A stretch of DNA of 10,843 nt from Actinomycetota bacterium (GTDB taxonomy: Bacteria > Actinomycetota > Actinomycetes > Nanopelagicales > Nanopelagicaceae): positions 1 through 10,843 of the forward strand of contig CANIAV010000017.1 in assembly GCA_947465365.1 (NCBI GenBank), in the 5' to 3' direction. A program made the position numbers and the translations under genes. This document shows, piece after piece, positions 7,082 to 10,843 of this stretch. Position 1 is the stretch's first letter, and each line of letters opens with the position of its first letter. The notes beneath the pieces are model-generated. The model saw only the letters and a program-made list of their open reading frames with translations, was not told the origin of the DNA and did not search any database.

Positions 7082-7087
7082 TATATT
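7082..7087 (+). promoter_or_regulatory. Candidate -10 box (TATATT) for pdxS-pdxT
   Basis: In the 49-base gap between the DUF3048 stop and pdxS, TATATT lies in an AT-rich stretch. A transcription start near 7094 would give a leader of about 19 bases that still contains the SD at 7101-7106. A matching -35 at 16-18 bases spacing is not recognisable, so this is tentative. Confidence 0.35.
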
Positions 7088-7100
7088 AAGAGCCAATTAA

Positions 7101-7106
7101 AGGGAG
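7101..7106 (+). promoter_or_regulatory. Strong Shine-Dalgarno for pdxS
   Basis: AGGGAG ends 6 bases before the ATG at 7113, fixing that start. The strength agrees with PdxS being an abundant, dodecameric enzyme. Confidence 0.75.
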
Positions 7107-7112
7107 TAAGTC

Positions 7113-8000
7113 ATGTCAGAGGCAGTCGGCACAGCGCGCGTTAAACGCGGAATGGCAGAGATGCTCAAAGGCGGCGTCATTATGGATGTCGTAAACGCTG
7201 AACAAGCCAAGATTGCACAGGATGCTGGCGCATGCGCTGTTATGGCGCTAGAACGCGTACCCGCAGATATTCGCGCCCAAGGCGGCGTCGCTCGTATGTC
7301 AGATCCAGATATGATCGAAAAGATTAAGGCTGCAGTAACAATTCCGGTGATGGCCAAGGCACGTATCGGCCATTTCGTAGAAGCACGCATCCTTGAATCA
7401 CTTGGTGTGGATTACATCGATGAATCAGAAGTTTTGACACCCGCAGATTATGAAAACCATATCGAAAAGTGGGATTTCAAAGTTCCTTTCGTATGTGGTG
7501 CAACAAATTTAGGTGAGGCGTTACGCCGCATCAACGAAGGCGCCGCAATGATTCGCTCTAAGGGCGAAGCAGGTACCGGCGATGTTTCTAATGCCATGAT
7601 GCATATGCGCAAGATCGGTGGAGAAATTCGCCGCCTTTCTTCGATGCGCGAAGATGAACTCTATGTCGCGGCTAAGGAACTCCAAGCGCCATTTGCACTT
7701 GTGAAGGAAGTTGCAGAAACTGGCAAACTTCCCGTCGTACTTTTCACAGCTGGTGGAATCGCTACACCTGCAGATGCAGCGCTAATGATGCAGATGGGCG
7801 CCGATGGCGTATTTATCGGTTCCGGAATCTTTAAATCTGGAGATCCAGCAACTCGTGCGGCAGCTTGCGTTAAGGCAACTACCTTCTTTGAAGATGCCAA
7901 GGTGTTAGCCGATGTTTCACGCGGACTAGGGGATGCGATGGTTGGTATCAACGTTGCAGATCTACCGGCTCCACATCGCTTAGCCGAGCGCGGCTGGTAG
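7113..8000 (+). CDS. pdxS: Pyridoxal 5'-phosphate synthase, synthase subunit PdxS
   Basis: A 295-residue (beta/alpha)8-barrel enzyme that condenses ribose 5-phosphate, glyceraldehyde 3-phosphate and ammonia from PdxT into pyridoxal 5'-phosphate (DXP-independent vitamin B6 route). Active residues are all visible: Asp25 in [13 protein letters not shown], Lys82 in [10 protein letters not shown] and Lys150 in [11 protein letters not shown], corresponding to Asp24, Lys81 and Lys149 of Bacillus subtilis PdxS. The phosphate-binding turns GGIAT and [12 protein letters not shown] are present near the C-terminus. Length is normal for the family. The start ATG at 7113 has a strong SD. The pdxT start lies 13 bases after its stop, in the usual order for a two-subunit complex. 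Confidence 0.98.
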   Translation: MSEAVGTARVKRGMAEMLKGGVIMDVVNAEQAKIAQDAGACAVMALERVPADIRAQGGVARMSDPDMIEKIKAAVTIPVMAKARIGHFVEARILESLGVDYIDESEVLTPADYENHIEKWDFKVPFVCGATNLGEALRRINEGAAMIRSKGEAGTGDVSNAMMHMRKIGGEIRRLSSMREDELYVAAKELQAPFALVKEVAETGKLPVVLFTAGGIATPADAALMMQMGADGVFIGSGIFKSGDPATRAAACVKATTFFEDAKVLADVSRGLGDAMVGINVADLPAPHRLAERGW

Positions 8001-8006
8001 TAATTT
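8001..8006 (+). promoter_or_regulatory. Candidate -10 box (TAATTT) giving a leaderless pdxT transcript
   Basis: TAATTT directly follows the pdxS stop codon and lies 7 bases before the pdxT ATG at 8014. The gap has no Shine-Dalgarno. The TANNNT match and spacing fit an internal leaderless promoter, although read-through from pdxS with coupled translation is an equally good explanation. Confidence 0.33.
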
Positions 8007-8013
8007 ACTTTCA

Positions 8014-8607
8014 ATGAAGATCGGTGTTCTCGCGCTGCAAGGCGATTTCCGCGAACATATCCAGGCCGCCAAGGCATCAGGTCATGCCGCTTTAACAGTA
8101 CGTAGGCCTGAAGAGCTATCTGAAGTAGATGCTTTGATTTTGCCTGGTGGTGAATCAACCACAATCGCACAGTTAGCTAAAACTTTTGATCTCATTGCTC
8201 CAATCAGGAAGCGAATTGCTGAAGGTATGCCGGTTTACGGCTCATGCGCGGGAATGATTTTGCTGGCAGATCGGATAGTCGATGGCGCCGCCGGTCAAGA
8301 GACATTCGGCGGGATAGATATGACCGTTCGCCGAAATGCATTTGGTCGTCAAGTTGACTCTTTTGAAAGCGATTTAACTTTTAATCAGGAACTTCTTCGT
8401 GCCGTCTTTATCCGGGCTCCGTGGGTAGAAGAAGTAAGTCAAAAAGTTGAAATCTTGGCAGATGTTCAAGGAAGCGATGGCAAAGGTCATCCAGTAGCAG
8501 TGCGCCAAGGTTCGCTATTGGCGACATCGTTTCATCCAGAATTGACAGGGGATTTACGCGTGCATCGCTACTTCTTTGATCAAGTCTGTGCCGGCGCGAT
8601 AAAGTAG
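8014..8607 (+). CDS. pdxT: Pyridoxal 5'-phosphate synthase, glutaminase subunit PdxT
   Basis: A 197-residue class I (triad) glutamine amidotransferase that hydrolyses glutamine and channels ammonia to PdxS. The triad is visible as Cys78 in YGSCAGM, with His174 and Glu176 in SFHPELTGD. The oxyanion-region motif PGGEST (44-49) and the N-terminal [15 protein letters not shown] are family hallmarks, and [11 protein letters not shown] (108-118) is the usual PdxT block. Length matches the family. The start at 8014 is fixed by the conserved N-terminus, although no SD precedes it. It lies 13 bases after pdxS, and the two proteins should form the 12:12 complex. Confidence 0.98.
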   Translation: MKIGVLALQGDFREHIQAAKASGHAALTVRRPEELSEVDALILPGGESTTIAQLAKTFDLIAPIRKRIAEGMPVYGSCAGMILLADRIVDGAAGQETFGGIDMTVRRNAFGRQVDSFESDLTFNQELLRAVFIRAPWVEEVSQKVEILADVQGSDGKGHPVAVRQGSLLATSFHPELTGDLRVHRYFFDQVCAGAIK

Positions 8608-8646
8608 CCCCATTGCAAAAGCTCTAAATCCGATCCCAGTTTGATT

Positions 8647-8652
8647 GAGGTG
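8647..8652 (+). promoter_or_regulatory. Shine-Dalgarno for yebC
   Basis: GAGGTG ends 6 bases before the ATG at 8659. The 51-base gap between pdxT and yebC otherwise contains no clear hairpin. An AT-rich CTAAAT at 8624-8629 is a possible -10, but I do not trust it enough to list separately. Confidence 0.55.
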
Positions 8653-8658
8653 TTTTAA

Positions 8659-9411
8659 ATGTCCGGCCATTCCAAGTGGGCAACGACAAAGCATAAAAAG
8701 GCGGTCATCGATAGCCGACGCGCTAAGAATTTCGCGAAGCTAATTAAGGCGATCGAAGTTGCATCGCGCAACGGTGGCCCTGATGTTGATGGCAATCCAA
8801 CTTTATTTGATGCAATTGCAAAAGCTAAGAAGAATTCCATGCCCGCCGACAATATTGATCGCGCCGTAAAACGTGGTGCCGGTCTCGAATCTGGTGGAGC
8901 TGACTGGCAGACGATTATGTATGAAGGCTACGGTCCAAATGGCGTTGCCATCATGATCGAATGTCTATCTGATAACCGCAATCGCGCCGCCTCTGAAGTT
9001 CGCGTTGCTGTAACTCGCAATGGTGGATCAATGGCCGACCCTGGTTCAGTTGCCTATCTTTTCAATCGCAAGGGCGTAATTATTGTTAATAAGGTGGCTG
9101 GCGTAACTGAAGAGACTATTTTGGAAGCAGTTCTTGAAGCTGGCGCTGAAGAAGTAAATGATCTCGGGGATTCGTTTGAAGTAGTTTGCGAAGCAAGTGA
9201 TCTGGTAACAGCTCGCACCGCACTGCAGACAGCTGGCATCGATTATGAATCAGCCGATTCATCGTTCCTGCCATCTATGACTATTCCGCTTGATGCAGAG
9301 GGCGCTACCAAGGTATTTGAACTTATCGATGCGATTGAAGAGTTAGATGATGTTCAGAATGTATTCAGTAACTTCGATGTCTCCGATGAAGTTATGGCGA
9401 GCCTTTCCTAA
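8659..9411 (+). CDS. yebC: YebC/TACO1-family protein
   Basis: A 250-residue cytoplasmic protein with the invariant YebC start [18 protein letters not shown] (1-18), then [19 protein letters not shown] (55-73), [10 protein letters not shown] (88-97), and [11 protein letters not shown] with [15 protein letters not shown] (121-135). All three domains are present at normal length. Family members were described as transcriptional regulators (PmpR). More recent work links bacterial YebC and mitochondrial TACO1 to translation of proline-rich sequences. I cannot decide between these roles from sequence. It stands just before ruvC, an arrangement common across bacteria. A clear SD marks the start at 8659. 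Confidence 0.97.
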   Translation: MSGHSKWATTKHKKAVIDSRRAKNFAKLIKAIEVASRNGGPDVDGNPTLFDAIAKAKKNSMPADNIDRAVKRGAGLESGGADWQTIMYEGYGPNGVAIMIECLSDNRNRAASEVRVAVTRNGGSMADPGSVAYLFNRKGVIIVNKVAGVTEETILEAVLEAGAEEVNDLGDSFEVVCEASDLVTARTALQTAGIDYESADSSFLPSMTIPLDAEGATKVFELIDAIEELDDVQNVFSNFDVSDEVMASLS

Positions 9412-9436
9412 CAGCGCGCACTTGGCGTCGTAGGCT
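9408..9436 (+). promoter_or_regulatory. Candidate ruvCAB promoter (CTAACA - 17 bp - TAGGCT)
   Basis: A -35-like CTAACA at 9408-9413 overlaps the yebC stop. It is separated by 17 bases from TAGGCT at 9431-9436, which fits TANNNT and lies 8 bases before the ruvC ATG. The spacing would give a leaderless or nearly leaderless transcript. Both boxes are imperfect. I see no LexA (SOS) box of the Gram-positive GAAC-N4-GTTC type in this gap. Confidence 0.33.
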
Positions 9437-9444
9437 GTGAAGTT

Positions 9445-9999
9445 ATGAGCCAACGAGAAATCCGAGTTCTGGGAGTTGACCCAGGTCTGACTCGTTGCGG
9501 TGTTGGCGTGATTGAAGGCGCCCCCGGTTCTCAACTGCGTCTGATAAATGTAGGTGTAATCCTGACCCCCAGCGCAACGGCTTTAGAACTTCGCCTTCTG
9601 CAATTGGAGCGCGAGCTAACGCAATGGGTTGAAGATAATCGTCCAGATGTAGTTGCAGTCGAACGAGTCTTCTCGCAGCACAATGTCCGAACCGTTATGG
9701 GAACTGGCCAAGCCGCTGGTATTGCCTTACTTGTTGCAGCTCGCGCTGGAATACCAGTTGTCATGCACACACCTAGTGAAGTCAAGGCAGCGGTAACCGG
9801 ATCAGGTCGTGCTAATAAAGTGCAAGTTGCGGAAATGGTTAAACGTTTACTGGCGCTGAAAGAGATTCCCAAACCAGTCGACAGTACCGATGCGTTAGCG
9901 CTAGCAATCTGTCACATCTGGCGTGGCTCTGGTGATTCGAAGTTAGCGGCAGCTGTGATTGCTGAAAAATCTCGGTTAGCTAAGTTGGTAGGCAAATGA
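9445..9999 (+). CDS. ruvC: Holliday junction resolvase RuvC
   Basis: A 184-residue RNase H-fold endonuclease that cuts Holliday junctions symmetrically after RuvAB branch migration. The four acidic metal ligands are visible: Asp12 in [11 protein letters not shown], Glu73 in VAVERVF, and Asp146 and Asp149 in [12 protein letters not shown]. They match Asp7, Glu66, Asp138 and Asp141 of E. coli. [11 protein letters not shown] (85-95) is the conserved central helix. Length is slightly above the E. coli form. The ATG at 9445 is 33 bases after yebC, has no strong SD, and is preceded by TAGGCT, so leaderless initiation is possible. Its stop overlaps the ruvA start as ATGA. Confidence 0.97.
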   Translation: MSQREIRVLGVDPGLTRCGVGVIEGAPGSQLRLINVGVILTPSATALELRLLQLERELTQWVEDNRPDVVAVERVFSQHNVRTVMGTGQAAGIALLVAARAGIPVVMHTPSEVKAAVTGSGRANKVQVAEMVKRLLALKEIPKPVDSTDALALAICHIWRGSGDSKLAAAVIAEKSRLAKLVGK

Positions 10000-10601
10000 T
10001 TTCGCTCATTAACGGCACGGTGCGTTCGCTTACCTCTGATCGCGCAATTGTTGAAGTCGGGGGAGTTGGCTTGTCGATCACCATAACCGCCGGAACTAGC
10101 GCGCAGTTAAATATTGGAGCTCCCGCGCAGTTCTATACATGCCTAGTTGTTCGCGAAGAATCACTCACTCTCTTTGGATTTTTAGATGACGGTGCCCGAT
10201 CGCTCTTTGAACTTGTGCAAACCGTAAGTGGTATTGGACCAAAAGTGGCGATGTCTATAGTTGCAGCGCTCTCACCTGGCCAACTTGCCTTAGCTATTGC
10301 AAATGAAGATATCTCGGCGATTGAGAAAGTGCCGGGTATCGGTCGTAAAGGTGCACAACGCTTGATTCTCGAATTGAAGGGAAAGCTAACCGATTTCGGT
10401 TCTGGCGATAAGAGCGCACATCATCAACCTGCTTGGCGTGAACAACTTGCCAGCGCGTTAATTTCCTTGGGCTTTTCTGCCAAAGAATCCGATAGCGCTA
10501 TAACCAGTGTTGTTAATCAGATATCTGAAGAAGGCGGAGATGCCAATTCTGCAGAATTATCTGATCTCCTTAAGCGCGCTCTGCAAAAGGGCGGTCGGTA
10601 A
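9996..10601 (+). CDS. ruvA: Holliday junction branch-migration subunit RuvA
   Basis: A 201-residue tetrameric DNA-binding protein that holds the Holliday junction and loads RuvB. Domain I (OB fold) starts [12 protein letters not shown], with the acidic-pin position represented by Glu54-Glu55 in REESL. Domain II has both helix-hairpin-helix motifs, VSGIGPKVA (77-85) and [11 protein letters not shown] (112-122). A flexible linker (about 133-148) leads to domain III, the RuvB-binding helices ([11 protein letters not shown], 151-161). The start ATG at 9996 is fixed by ATGA overlap with ruvC. ruvB starts 2 bases after its stop. Confidence 0.97.
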   Translation: MISLINGTVRSLTSDRAIVEVGGVGLSITITAGTSAQLNIGAPAQFYTCLVVREESLTLFGFLDDGARSLFELVQTVSGIGPKVAMSIVAALSPGQLALAIANEDISAIEKVPGIGRKGAQRLILELKGKLTDFGSGDKSAHHQPAWREQLASALISLGFSAKESDSAITSVVNQISEEGGDANSAELSDLLKRALQKGGR

Positions 10602-10603
10602 CT

Positions 10604-10843
10604 ATGAGCGATGATCGTCTAGTCAGCCCAGATTTTGCCAATGATGATTCGGCGGCAGAACATGCACTGCGTCCCAAGACCTTAAAAGAGTTCATCGGCC
10701 AACATAGAGTCCGCGACCAAATCGATGTACTTCTTACTGCAGCTCGCCAACGAAATTCCGCCGCTGACCACATTCTGCTATCTGGCCCACCTGGACTTGG
10801 CAAGACTACTCTGGCTTTAATTTTGGCCAGCGAAATGCAGACA
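10604..10843 (+). CDS. ruvB: Holliday junction helicase RuvB, truncated by window edge
   Basis: The first 80 codons of the AAA+ ATPase that drives branch migration; the frame is open to the last base of the window. The N-terminus after a variable acidic stretch reads [13 protein letters not shown] (21-33), the RuvB-specific entry to the ATPase domain. The Walker A motif GPPGLGKTT is at 61-69, followed by ALILASEM. The ATG at 10604 is 2 bases after the ruvA stop. An AGGGCGG stretch at the end of ruvA may act as a ribosome site. The truncation is due to the window only. The run ruvC-ruvA-ruvB is the usual actinobacterial operon. Confidence 0.97.
   Translation, partial: MSDDRLVSPDFANDDSAAEHALRPKTLKEFIGQHRVRDQIDVLLTAARQRNSAADHILLSGPPGLGKTTLALILASEMQT

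Noticed and set aside
7030..7087. Possible hairpin followed by TTTTT as a terminator after the DUF3048 gene
   Set aside because: The arms GGCGGCGGATG and CATCGCCTGCC pair imperfectly, sit inside the coding sequence, and are about 25 bases from the short T run.
7661..8170. 169-codon minus-strand frame opposite the pdxS-pdxT junction
   Set aside because: It spans two confidently assigned genes. Its composition is that of an antisense shadow and no start context is visible.
9412..9444. SOS (LexA) operator before ruvC
   Set aside because: I looked for GAAC-N4-GTTC-like dyads and found none in the gap.

Overview
The window comes from an actinobacterial chromosome. The base composition looks balanced by eye, well below the GC-rich norm of the phylum, and the genes are packed tightly. 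The gene order thrS - HIT/Ap4A phosphorylase - PIP synthase (pgsA) - PIM acyltransferase - pimA, followed by pdxS - pdxT - yebC - ruvC - ruvA - ruvB, matches the order I recall around Rv2614c-Rv2592c of Mycobacterium tuberculosis. Some genes of that locus (a NUDIX gene, tesB, pdxH and others) are missing here. A small-genome, moderate-GC actinomycete such as a freshwater acI-type (Nanopelagicales) bacterium would fit. That taxonomic guess is inference.

Layout. 1-1711 is the 3' part of thrS, followed after 2 bases by the HIT-family Ap4A phosphorylase gene. At 2242-2814, on the opposite strand, lies the one gene that breaks the shared synteny. It encodes a 190-residue protein that reads as a shrunken EF-G-type G domain without a P-loop lysine, a recognisable G3 or an intact NKxD. 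From about 2863 to 5526 runs a phosphatidylinositol/phosphatidylinositol-mannoside cassette (pgsA, acyltransferase, pimA). It continues with almost no spacing into a LemA-like membrane protein and a DUF3048 (YerB-like) exported protein, ending at 7063. A short gap with a plausible promoter leads to pdxS-pdxT (pyridoxal 5'-phosphate synthase). Then follow yebC and the Holliday-junction operon ruvC-ruvA-ruvB, with ruvB cut by the window end.

How the genes work together. pgsA makes phosphatidylinositol phosphate. PimA mannosylates the resulting phosphatidylinositol, and the acyltransferase acylates the mannoside. PdxS and PdxT form one enzyme complex, and RuvA, RuvB and RuvC one recombination complex. 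Many junctions are translationally coupled: ATGA overlaps at 4348 and 9996, an 11-base overlap at 6020, and zero spacing at 5527. Four starts that lack a good Shine-Dalgarno sequence instead carry a TANNNT box 7-8 bases upstream, the spacing expected of leaderless transcripts. Two of these form a compact divergent promoter between the degenerate G-domain gene and pgsA.

I saw no tRNA, rRNA, riboswitch, CRISPR array, insertion sequence or convincing intrinsic terminator. No gene-free stretch approaches 300 bases. Most of the window is ordinary housekeeping. The unusual elements are the degenerate G-domain gene and the leaderless-promoter pattern.
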